Source: Guadua angustifolia
Lineage: Eukaryota; Streptophyta; Magnoliopsida; Poales; Poaceae
Assembly (NCBI GenBank): GCA_036346375.1
Contig: JAYEVE010001233.1
Coordinates: 22,872 to 86,871 of the forward strand
Length of the DNA: 64,000 bases
Direction of reading: 5' to 3'
Below, piece by piece: positions 54,261-64,000 of this stretch (within the stretch, counting starts at the first letter, position 1; each line of letters starts with the position of its first letter). Made by a program: the position numbers and the translations under genes. The notes beneath the pieces were generated by a model. The model had not been told where the DNA came from. It did not search any database and worked only from the letters and a program-made list of their open reading frames with translations.

Positions 54261-55630
54261 TTGAATTCCGGCCAAGCTACTTGTTTCCATCTTGATGATT
54301 GTGGAACTTTATGGTTCGGCAAGCACCTAGTCGTCCCTAAAGACCAAGAGTTGAGAAGAAAGATTCTCGATGAAACCCACAGCTACTTGCTCACAATTCA
54401 TCCGGGCAGCAACAAAATGTATCAAGACTTGAAGCAACAGTTTTGGTGGACTCGCATGAAGCGAGATTGCTCGCTATGTGTCTGCGAGTGTGATGTTTGC
54501 CAACGGTGAAGGCCGAGCATCTCAAGCCGGCTGGCACTCTTCAACCGCTGCCCATTCCAAGTTGGAAGTGGGAAGAGATTGACATGGATTTCATCACCGG
54601 CCTGCCGACGACTTCTTCAGGTCACGACTCGATATGGGTTATAGTCGACCGGTTGACAAAATCCGTGCATTTCCTAGCCGTTCGCACCACTTATCAAGCC
54701 AAGAGGTATGCGGAATTGTACATATCTCGGATTGTATGTCTTCATGGAGTACCAAGACAGATAGTTTTCGATCGAGGGTCTCAGTTTGTCTCTCGATTCT
54801 GGAGAAGTCTGCACGAGGCATTGGGCACCAAATTGCTTCACAGCTCGGCATATCATCCACAAACTGACGGTCAGGCCGAGAGGGTCAATCAGATCCTTGA
54901 GGACATGTTGGGGGCTTGTTACCTGTCTTATGGGAAGAAATGGGATGAATGTCTTCCATATGCTGAGTTTGCTTACAACAACAGCTACCAAACCAGCATC
55001 AAAATGTCTCCTTTCGAAGCACTCTATGGTTGCAGCTGTTGGGCACCCCTAAACTGGTCCGAGAGTGGGGAACGTCCATTCTTTGGACCTGAACTGGTCA
55101 TGACGGCAGAAGAGAAAGTGAAGACCATACAAGAAAATTTGAGAGTAGCACAATCCCGGCAAAAGAGCTATGCTGATTGTCGTAGAAGACCTCTCTCTTT
55201 CAGCATTGGTGATTATGTCTATCCGAAGGTATCTCCCCTCCGGGGCCCCCATCGTTTCGGGGTTAAGGGAAAGTTAGCACCTCGATACATAGGACCTTTT
55301 CGGATCCTTGCAAGACGTGGTCAAGTGTCATATCAATTGGAGCTTCCTCCCGCTCTAGCGATGGTCCACGATGTCTTCCATATATCGCAATTGAAGAAGT
55401 GCCTCCGCATTCCCTTTGAACATCTCGAAGTGGACGAACTTGAGGTTCTGCCCGATCTGTCCTACCAGGAGTATCCTATTCGAGTTTTGGATGAAGCTGA
55501 ACGCAAGACTCGTAGGATGACTCTCAAATTCTACAAAATTCAGTGGAGCAATCACACTGAAGATGAAGCCATATAGGAGCGGGAAGACCATTTAAAAATC
55601 GAGTATCCCGAGTTCTTCCATGCTATGTAA
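54261..55630 (+). pseudogene. Tekay/Del-type integrase with chromodomain
   Basis: Zinc-binding part at 54340-54505 (HPGSNKMYQDLKQQFWW, then CECDVCQR). A frameshift near 54508 leads into a 1.07-kb open frame. The core has WEEIDMDFITGLP, FDRGSQFVSRFW and HPQTDGQAERVNQ, so the D, D and E residues are present. The C-terminal part has KLAPRYIGPFRIL and MVHDVFHISQLKKCL. It ends in a chromodomain (YPIRVLDEAERKTRR, IQWSNHTEDEA). A TAG at 55574-55576 replaces the family's conserved Trp in the EATWERE motif. Sense sequence continues to the stop at 55628-55630 (EYPEFFHAM). Chromodomains target such elements to heterochromatin. Confidence 0.9.
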
Positions 55631-55749
55631 GTGCTACCATCCAGTCTTTTCGCAATTAAGACCATATTATTCGTATGTGGCTGCATTGTCCACATAGGTT
55701 CTATCCATCTATGCTCTCATTTTCGAATCTCGGGGCGAGATTCCTTTAT

Positions 55750-55762
55750 GGGGGGGAGGATT
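55750..55762 (+). promoter_or_regulatory. Polypurine tract of Tekay/Del-type element
   Basis: gggggggaggatt directly precedes the second LTR. Confidence 0.85.
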
Positions 55763-58700
55763 TGTCATGGCCCCAAATTCGAATTCGGCTTCTGCGGCTA
55801 GCATTAGGGCCAACCGAGTTTTTGGCCGCGTTTGCGATCCACTGCTAATTTTAGAGTCTATCCCAAATTACCACTTAAGAATTTCCAACTTAGCAAAAAT
55901 TTAAGAACTAGAAATTTCAGTGTGCAAATGTGATTTTCATCAAAGTTTAGAGCCTTGTAACTTGAGACCTATATTGATCTAGAGTGTGCATGTTAGTAAA
56001 ATGAAAACTAGAAACTTTTCTCTATGCAATGGTTGAGTCTTGAGCCCAATCCAACATCAAATGCTAATTTAAATCGAGCACCAAAACCGAATCCAAGAGC
56101 TGAGATTACGGGACTTAGCCACTCTAGCTTTTGATTTCTAGTGGGGTTAAGTGAGCAAGATACAAAAGACTTTGGGCAGCCAAACCATGCAAGCACATCT
56201 TCTTTAAGCTCTCCTCCCCAAGCCAGCCTCCACAAGCCTCATTTCGGCTCCACCCCTAGCCGCCCTCTCCCGGCCATTCCCCAAGCCAAGCACTCCTCCA
56301 AGACTCCTGGTGGCGCCTCCTCTCCACCAAGCGGCAGCCAACACTCCTCCGCAGCTCCTCCCAACTTGGCTCCCTCCATTCCTTTTCCACTCCATTAGAG
56401 GTAAGGCTCCCTTGGTTAGGGTTGGTTGATTTCTGGTTTTAGGGGCAGCAAGAGTGGTTTTGGGGGCTTAGAGCATCTTCAACAGCATCCAATAATTTAA
56501 CTCCCAATAAACCTGGATTGGGAGTTTCCCAAAAGTTTTTGAACCTAAAAAAAGCCCATACTCCAACAATTCCTTTTTTTCCCTAAAAATTTTTTGACTT
56601 GGTCCATTGGTCTGGTTTTGGTTAGAATTCCGTCGCTTTTTTTACATTGGCGTTGGTGCAGCGTGATCAAATCGAATGGAACTAGTTCAACCAGACACTT
56701 TCCTTGTCAAAATCTAATCTTGGTACTTTACATTTACATACATAAACTAGCGTAAACATAAGAATCACAATACAACAAATTGTCCTGCCATCGTGCCTAC
56801 TTCGAAGATAGATACTAAAATATTTGAACGATGCGAAGACGCAAGCAAAGAACGATCTACAACTCCGTGAATAGTTCCTTTTAGCCACGAATATATTCTC
56901 GCAATAGCTGCGTATTGTGTATGCTCCCACATCATCCTGGTTAATAAGGATAAAGAAAAGACTCCAAACGCATAAGCGAACTCAAATGGATAAGAATCTA
57001 AATCATGTAAACTTAAGAACCACTCTTGCACAACCCGAAAAGATGGGGTCAGAGCTGCATTGTCGTGCACTTGTGCAAAATTCAGCATACCGTGTCTTGG
57101 CTCCAATAAGCGAGGCTCCAACTTCATTTGTCTTGGCTGTTTTAAGTAAGGGAGGGCAGGGGGCAAAGGTGAAAAGAACAGGTTCATCGAAGATAGTGAA
57201 ATTTGGGTTAAATGTGTTTAAAGGCGAGATGCGTAAGAAGTGAGTATTTGATCACGTAATCAATCTGTACATGTCAAGACAAGGTGGAAGAACCATACTG
57301 TTCTATTCAAAAATCTAAATGCTAATAACCATGGCGCCTCCCATAGGAAAGAGAACTAGGGCCGATAACTTTGATAAAAATTATTTTCAATTAGAAAGTG
57401 CAAATGAGCAAAATATATATGAAATAAAAGATCAATGAAATATTAAGTAGACTCGGACTGCACCAAAGTTAACACAAATTGATTTCTAGGGAGCAGGATA
57501 CCAGAGGTAAAGAAACAATAAATGTGACTTGAGAATTGAAATACAAACTCCTTGTAAAAACTCAGTAACTAGCATTAAAGGTATACATTTGGGAAGTGAG
57601 TTAGATACTTGGTTTAGATGAAAGAAAACAATAGAAGCTTCCTAGCGTTGGCACTGAAGTCAATAATGACCTTGGTTCAAATTAGGTGGTACCAATGGTG
57701 ATAAACTATAAATATGACCTAAGTCACACGGAACGGGGGACGACGCGGTGTTCCTTGTACCGGGATCAGTCGTCCCAATCGAGGGACGGGTCGTCACGAG
57801 ACGATGGTGGGTCGATGCATGGGACGTTAGTCGGGACGTCGTACTCGCTGGTTCTTTGGAACATCGAGAGGAATGGGGACAATACATCGCCATAGGAGGT
57901 ACTTACTTGAGTTCTTCGTCTCCATGCAGTGAGCAGTGTCTGCCGTCCCCCCGGCTCCGTCGGCGCAGCCGCGCCTCCGCCGTCGCCCGCATCCGCTCGA
58001 CCTCCGTGCGATCTTTCGCATCCGTGCCTTCGCGCCCGACCTCAAAGCCGCAGACATCCTGCACTCCTGCGCACAATCTCGCCGCAGACCTTCCGCCCGC
58101 CGCCGCGCCGCCATCGGCGTCTTCTTCTTCGCCCGTGTCTAGCCGGCGTCGCCCATCAGCCGGATCCGTGCGTCCGCTTCTCTGGCCCAAGCCCGCGTCG
58201 GCCACCTCACCCGTGAGGCAGCTCGTTCGGCGCCCGTGAACCGAGGAGTCAACGAGTCGGTGCTTCGGTTTTTGTTTCATCCGGAACCAAAGTAGATCTC
58301 AGAGGTTTATTTAGTTTGGCTTCGAGTTCGGCTCCATGCAGCCCATGAAAATGAGTTATCTTACGTGAGCAATTAGACGGAGCGAAGACAAAAACGATTT
58401 TCTTTAGGCGGAAGACAAAAACTATGGACTTTCTTTCAGTGTTGCACTGTGTGTGTATCAATTAGACAAAGCGTCCCATATTATCGTTCCGAAAATAGTT
58501 GGTACACGTTTCACATCTCGTACCAAGCGTCCCGAAGAGGTATACCCTCACTTGAACCGGGAACATGGAAGATATCGATCCACGTCCCGTGTACCCGTTC
58601 CTCGACCCGAACGAACCGGGAACATTGTGACTTAGAATATGACATGGTGTTGATGCTTCTGGGACCAAAGACGTATCTGGAAGCTAAAGTACCACTAATT

Positions 58701-61700
58701 TCCAATCAACTAACAAAAAGCAGCCAAAATCAAAATATTGAAATATAGCTACAACAAGCAAAGTTCGACTGTCGACTGTCGGTATCTAAGGGCATAACTG
58801 GGACTATTTGACTAACTGGATTCAACTTGCGTATCCTTTTGGATCCACGAACACTAATGTCAAAAAAAGTAGATTTCTATCATGGTATTTCTGCACATGA
58901 AAGGACAGAACCACGGTAGAGCGCCCAAAGATTCTCTAATGCCAATATATGCATCCAGGAAGCGGACAAAACTGCAGATCACGGTGTTGAAGGATCTGAA
59001 ATAAGCAGAGCAAGAGTTCACAATGAATGCCATCAAGAATACAACCAAATTGATCGAACAAGTAGAAACCTTGCACCACTAAGGATTCCATATGCCAATT
59101 GTTTGCAGGAGAAACCAATCCCATTGAAAACTTTACGTAATTTGGCCCAATTACTTGCCCTGCAAAGAACCGTTTATGTTAGCAAGATCACAACGAAGAA
59201 ATTAAATAGGTGAAAATGTATGCTAATTCAAGCAGATAATTCCATTCTTAAAAGCATGTTTTCTATATTTTTTCTATGATATACAAAGCCAAAGTCAAGA
59301 TAAACGACTTCATCGAGAGTGGCGTGAATTACAAGTGAAGTTCAAACTAAAGGTCCTAAATGTACATGGATGAGATGATCTATTTTCCTTTCATCACTTC
59401 CTTTGGTTAAACAATATTCAAGCGATAGGACATCATATTTATCAAGAGATCTGAGATGATAACTACACAGAAGGAATAATAATCTAGCAGAAATCATTGC
59501 CTCCTTGTCATCCACGTAATCAACTCAAAGACAAGTTGTAGAGTGGATTTTAGATATTGCAGCTTCCAACAGAGTGGATTTCAGATATTGTAGTTTCCAA
59601 GACTATGCACAAATAGATAGAAGAAAATATAGAATATAGAAGTTGTGGGTAGAAGAAGCATAAGCTGTTGTAAACAACGTGAACCAATCTCACATGGAAT
59701 CACCACCAAGGATCAAGAAAGCATGAAAGAAAGCGAAGCGAATCAAGAAACCAACAAAGACAAAGCGCTAGATTTGGAATTAAGAATGGGAATAAAAGAT
59801 GCATGTGGGCCGAGCTAGAATGCGGGTGGAGGTAACCTACACCATGAGGATGCGATCTACTTCTCCTTGTGCTTGATCTTTCAGATGATTCCGAGCAGCC
59901 CATCTTGGAGGTGCACGAAGAAAGAAGCCTCATCTAGGTGCCTCGGCAAAATCTCACGAATAAGAACCCCTCCTTTGCTTCCTCAAAATGACCTAGGAGC
60001 ACCGGATCTATGAGAAAGCAAACCATGAAACATAGAAGTAAGAGGAAATGGGCTAGGAGGAAGAAGAGGTTGATAAAACCAGGAGTGGTAGTTGTGCCTC
60101 GTAGTTCCGTGCCCGAACATCACCAACATGGAGGATGCAGCCAGGAGGCTAGATCTATCAGCGAAGGCACTTTAGGATGGTACTCTCTGGTGGGCTGCGC
60201 CAAGGGCAACAAGGCGTTCACGGTCGCCGCAGCTACCTTTTTTCTGGTGGGATAGACCGTCTCGGCGCTTGCGGTGGGATAGGTAGACGGTGAGTACGTG
60301 GCAGCCGGAGCCCTCACTCACGATGGTAGCGCCGAGCAGGATGACGTTGCCCAGCGCTCCTCGGCCGCTTCCGCTGCGTCGGCGTTCCTCCCAAAGGACC
60401 TCACCGATCGATTCTACCACGGGTTCTGCAAGCGGACATCGACTACCACCTCTGGCCCTCCGTCCTTCTGCGCACGATTCAACCGCCAGCCGGAAGAGCT
60501 GGAATGGCGCGAAGAACGCCCACGCAAGCGATTTGACCGCAGGAGGGGCGAAAAACTTCGATTGGGAGCACCGAGAACGCACGGAAAAATGAGGCCATCG
60601 GAGTGATGTTTAGGGCGTGCCAAAAAATTGGGAGGAAGAATGAGGAGCTGTTGGAGTCTGTTTTTTTTTCAACCAATCCTTAAATCACGTTTTGGGAATA
60701 ATTTTTAGGCATTGTTGGAGATGCTCTTAGGTGAGTAGAGATTTGGGATTTGGATCGGAATAACCAATCTAGGGTTTGGAGCAAAGTTCTGAATTTTCGA
60801 GCAGATTTCGTAGCTACTGTTTCGGGTTGATTTGAGCAAGTTCCGAGCATTTCCTGCTAGGTTTACTGTAGAGAAAGTTGTGGGTAATGGAATTATCTTT
60901 CATTTCCAACTGGAATCACTCAATTTCGTTAATCCAGCTGAAAGTTATGTCGATTTTAGTGCGTGCTGCTCTGAAAATGCTGAAAATGTGGAGCTGAAAC
61001 TTGAGCTGCGAATTAAAATTAGTTAGAGGCCGAATTAGAAATTAATTTTGCCTGAGAAGTTGTAGGAAATTTCGTGTATATTGTAAAAATTTCATCCTTT
61101 ACTCAATTACATTAAGTATAGCAATTTATATGATGAAATTTGTGCATGCTGTTCTGAAACTCTGAAACTGTTCTCTGTTCCTGGCCGAACTGGGAATTCT
61201 CTGTGTAGAATCTGGGTGATTGGCCAAAGCTAAGTGGTAGGTTTATGTCTTGTGGTCGTCTAGAATCTGAGTTTGCTCAATTTCATTAAGTGATCAAAAA
61301 GTTATGGCCATTTGTATCAATGTCTATCCTGAAACCGGGTTTTGCTGAAATTCAGACTTTGGGCCTGAAGTTCAGAGTTTAGTTGAAAACTTTTAATCTA
61401 CGTCCTGAATGTTAGGATGTATGGTAAAGTTAGATCACCCTCTTGTGGTCCTTTCGAGTCCAAGAAGTCAATTTTTCGATTAGCCAAATAAAAGTTATGC
61501 TTGTTTAGAGGAATGTGATTGTTATTTTCAGATTTTGCTATAGAATAGAAGTGGAGTTTAGTATTTGTGTTTTCAGTTTTAAATTGAGTTGAATGTTTGC
61601 ACTTTTGGAGCTAGCTTGGAGGATGCATTTGGTATTTTCATTTCATATGCATTGCATGCATCTCATTTCATGCATTGTGATCGTGTAGAGAACGAGCACG

Positions 61701-62821
61701 CGGAGGGTGACGCGGCGGTGACCGAGGGGGTTACCGGAAAGCCGTTTGTTACTGAAAATCTAGCAGAAGCTCAAGGCAAGCACCTAAGCATATTCAACCT
61801 TATTCATAATTGTATTTTAGCGAATAATTTGCTTATTGCATAGTTAGGTTATGCATTAGGAATTGAAATGTGGGAAGGGTATTAGAACCTAATTGTTGCA
61901 CATACACTCATTGTTAATTGTTGAACATCTTCCTTGGAGCTAGTATATGGGTAATTATAATGTGTCCATGCTTAGTTTGCTTAGATGTCGGGTATGGGCC
62001 AAGTGGTGGATGGCTCCATCACTTGAGATTAATTACTTCACTCTAATGGGTTACAATAGGTTATAATTATGCTTTGAAATGAAAACTTGAGACCAGGCGA
62101 GAGGGTTGGATCATTTGGGTGTGGAGACTCAAATGTTGTAGTCTCGCCTGTGTTGGTTAAGGACCGATCCGTTGTTTGCCATGTTGATCGAGCACACCTT
62201 GTTGATCTCATGCCCGATATAATGGTACGGTAAGCCACCCTTTCATGGCATACTACTCGATGGGTCATGCCCTCATGCGATTGGACGTGGTTGAGGGCGA
62301 GGCCTAGGTCTACTCTTGAGGGCTAAGCGAGGCTTGAACCGCTCGGGGTAGGTTGCTAGGTGCTCGGGCCGCATGAGGATGGTTCAACGAGTAGATATGG
62401 ATGGGAGGAGGGTTGACATGGGGTTCCTTGTGGCACATGTCGTGCGATTGATGATCCCCTGCAGGGTGAATAAGCGATTGAATTGCCGCTCTCGGATATG
62501 AGCACGCTTGTATCATCCGACACTTCAACGTAGTAATAACTTAAATTGAAACTAGTTGGTATACTTGATGTTGATACTTGTTTATGCTATTACTTGCTCT
62601 CTTTAATGTTAAATTTCAGATTTCACTCTAGTAATAGGTGCTGTCCATAAATGCTATAAACTTGAAATTTGTGTAGTGGAATATGATTATGCAACAAAGT
62701 AAGCTTTTCCGCACTTTTACCTTAAGCTTATACCTTGCTACATCCAAATGCATATTGTTTCGAGTCGGTCATATATGGACCACGGGTAAGTCTTGCGAGT
62801 ACCTTTTGTACTCATGCTTCT
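55763..62821 (+). repeat. 3' LTR of Tekay/Del-type element, interrupted and truncated
   Basis: 55763-56470 and 60727-62821 together match 49873-52701 of the first LTR. Removing the inserted element and one TTA leaves about 2.8 kb. Sequence identity stops sharply after ctcatgcttct at 62821, while the first LTR continues gctttgtgg. Short open frames within it are incidental. Confidence 0.85.
56471..60726. mobile_element. PIF/Harbinger-type element, non-autonomous, large internal cargo
   Basis: It starts GAGCATCTTCAACAGCATCC and ends GGCATTGTTGGAGATGCTC (inverted repeats with one internal mismatch near the tip), flanked by the target duplication TTA (56468-56470, 60727-60729). The other LTR gives the uninterrupted site. 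A 3-bp TWA duplication and GAGCATC-type ends fit PIF/Harbinger. I could not see DDE transposase or Myb-like ORF motifs. Inside are a minus-strand open frame of 140 codons (56765-57187), a very GC-rich block (57740-58240), intron/exon-like DNA (58860-59130) and another GC-rich block (60290-60600). None was recognised. The cargo may be captured host DNA or a decayed autonomous copy. Confidence 0.8.
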
Positions 62822-63330
62822 ACTTTTGATCTAGAGCACTTCTGGAGGCCCACGAGTATAGGATAGAAAGATCTGCTCGTCCTCTTTCAAACGGATCTGA
62901 AAACACCTTCAAATTCCATCTGAGTCAACAGGAAACTGCAAAACAATGGAGACTACTTTTGCTGTCCGAGTCTGTTTGGGCTGCGGGCCTTGTAATCCGA
63001 GTTGTATTGGTTTGGCCCATGTTTTGGCCAACCTGCGTCCTTAGGTATAAATAGTCACCGCCACCCCACTTAGGGTTTTGAGTTTTGTTTAGACCAAAGT
63101 TAGTGTCGCTATCTTTCTCGCGGATCGCGTGTATCGGCTAGACCACCCGCTCTCGTCTGCAGAACTCCATCGTGTTTTCAATCAGATTGATTCATCTTTT
63201 AATTTCGTGAAGTGTGTTTACTTCTTATCTTGTTCTTGCTCGTTCTTCGATTGCGTGCAGAATAGGGTTGATTGCGCACTGGCAAGATCAACAACCGTCG
63301 GAGTGGGTGTATCGATCGCTAAGGCGCAAC
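62822..63330 (+). other. Unassigned sequence with TATA box, LTR-like
   Basis: Begins exactly where the Tekay LTR breaks off. It contains TATAAATA at 63046-63053 followed by cacttagggttttgag, a promoter/leader layout common in grass LTRs. There is no matching second copy in the window, no recognisable LTR ends and no coding sequence. It could be a fragment of another retrotransposon or a host-type promoter remnant. Confidence 0.4.
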
Positions 63331-63781
63331 CGTCCCGTGCAGTTGTAGTCGGATCATCAACGTCTTCTCCACCAAATCGAAAACTATCCCTCTCATCGAA
63401 ACATCGGGACACCTAAGGCGACATCACAATCCGCCTTCGACAAACCCTCCCCCTCCGCCACCTCTGGGACCCCTGTGGGAATGGCTGTGGTGCCACACCG
63501 CCGCACATTACCTATCGCGTCCACCTCCAACCACATCGGGCAGCACCCCTCAGGCCGCCTCCACCTCAAGCATCACTGTCGGGTAGAAGCATTTACCGTC
63601 GGCCTCCTTCTCCTCCTCCGATGATGATAGCTACGACTCGTCGGAGGGCTATCGTGATGGTTGGGAGCTGGAGGATGACCCCGACAGAGCCGGGTCGAGC
63701 GAGGACCCAGACGGTCGGAGCGTCGACTCCGACTACAGTGACAACGAGTCGACTAATTACGTAGTCTTTTTTAAACTTTTG
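63331..63781 (+). pseudogene. Reading frame with acidic Asp/Ser-rich C-terminus, possibly CACTA-associated
   Basis: The first part (63331-63590) is Pro/Thr/Ser-rich and broken by stops. From about 63590 a frame gives SASFSSSDDDSYDSSEGY, then WELEDDPDRAGSSEDPDG and a tail ending STNYVVFFKLL, with a stop at 63779-63781. The acidic composition resembles the C-terminus of some CACTA-encoded proteins. CACTA subterminal repeats follow 170 bp downstream, so it may be the 3' end of a plus-strand CACTA gene whose body was displaced. I do not recognise a domain. Confidence 0.4.
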
Positions 63782-63953
63782 TAGTTAAACTTTTGTATCC
63801 AACAACGAATTGAACTAGTTAAATTTTTGTATCTTGCAAGAAGCTTGTATATAATGCAACAATCTACTTCTCATATTAATCCAGTAGTCTTTTGCAAGGC
63901 ATGTTTCGTGCGTTTACTGTTTTCAAATGATCATTACACATGATTTGTGTATA
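63782..63953 (+). other. 3' flank of the acidic frame
   Basis: AT-rich, with a short duplication (aacttttgtagttaaacttttgtatc and again aaatttttgtatc). No coding signal. It is a plausible 3' untranslated region between the acidic frame and the terminal repeats. Confidence 0.4.
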
Positions 63954-64000
63954 AAAACGTCTGTGATGAGGGAAACATCATAGACTATTTTATCCACAAA
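63954..64000. repeat. CACTA subterminal repeats, right window edge
   Basis: The inverted unit aaacgtctgtgatgaggg / acatcatagactattttatcc is of the same family as 5148-5400. The terminus itself lies beyond 64000. It may be the right end partnering the left terminus at 5148, or an independent element. Confidence 0.6.

Larger units (their letters stand above)
49873..62821 (+). mobile_element. Tekay/Del-type Gypsy chromovirus, internally deleted, 3' LTR truncated
   Basis: LTRs beginning TGTCATGGCCCCAAATT start at 49873 and 55763. Between them only about 2.2 kb remains: a tRNA-Met-type primer site, an RT N-terminal fragment, integrase with chromodomain, and a polypurine tract. Gag, protease, the RT core and RNase H are absent. 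The second LTR is interrupted by a PIF/Harbinger element (56471-60726). It stops matching the first LTR at 62821, about 817 bp short of full length. The 5' flank lies just upstream of the CACTA transposase start, so this element also landed in or beside that CACTA element. No target duplication can be tested because the right end is gone. Confidence 0.85.

Noticed and set aside
57741..58280. Host-like gene in the Harbinger-type element
   Set aside because: GC-rich with many simultaneous frames. I recognised no domain, so it is reported only as unidentified cargo.
1..64000. CRISPR array, tRNA, rRNA or bacterial-type operon
   Set aside because: No regularly spaced direct repeats, cloverleaf genes or ribosomal motifs were seen. 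The composition and elements are those of a plant nuclear genome.

Overview
This window is repeat-rich plant nuclear DNA, almost certainly from a grass. Everything I can identify is a transposable element of a kind common in grass heterochromatin: CACTA elements, a Tat-lineage Gypsy, a Tekay/Del-type chromovirus, a BARE/Angela-type Copia, a Sirevirus-type Copia, a PIF/Harbinger-type element and a MULE-type MITE. I found no intact host gene, tRNA, rRNA, CRISPR array or bacterial-style operon. Every large coding region is broken by frameshifts or stops. The species cannot be assigned from sequence alone.

Layout, left to right. Positions 1-4920 hold a plus-strand CACTA accessory gene (Transposase_24 domain plus a C48/Ulp1-like protease domain) with subterminal repeats at its left. 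At 5148 a CACTA-type left terminus begins, followed by subterminal repeats, a GC-rich leader and a decayed LTR-like stretch ending near 9102. A 382-bp MULE-type foldback MITE lies at 9385-9766. A second, minus-strand copy of the Transposase_24/C48 gene fills 9983-12853, with its leader and subterminal repeats reaching 13810. A minus-strand CACTA transposase (TNP2/TnpD type) runs from 16843 down to about 13960. Its N-terminal part lies 32.5 kb away at 49364-49768.

That gap is a nested stack. A Tat Gypsy on the minus strand (16844-49363, target duplication ACTCC) split the transposase. A BARE/Angela-type Copia on the plus strand (28995-48306) then split the Gypsy gag. A Sirevirus-type Copia (33008-44143, target duplication GTTGT) in turn split the protease region of that Copia. 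The Tat element also carries a plus-strand antisense gene (PF04195-like) with several clear GT-AG introns between integrase and its 3' LTR.

Right of the stack, a Tekay/Del-type element (49873 to about 62821) retains only an RT fragment, integrase and chromodomain between long LTRs. Its second LTR is interrupted by a 4,256-bp PIF/Harbinger-type element (56471-60726, target duplication TTA) and is cut off at 62821. The last kilobase holds an unassigned TATA-bearing stretch, a reading frame with an acidic C-terminus, and CACTA subterminal repeats running off the window edge.

Relative ages follow from the nesting: CACTA transposase, then Tat, then BARE-like, then Sirevirus. By eye the Tat LTRs differ at about 25 sites in 486 bp. 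The two Copia LTR pairs differ mainly by single-base indels in G/C runs, which may be sequencing error, so frameshift counts here should be read with caution.
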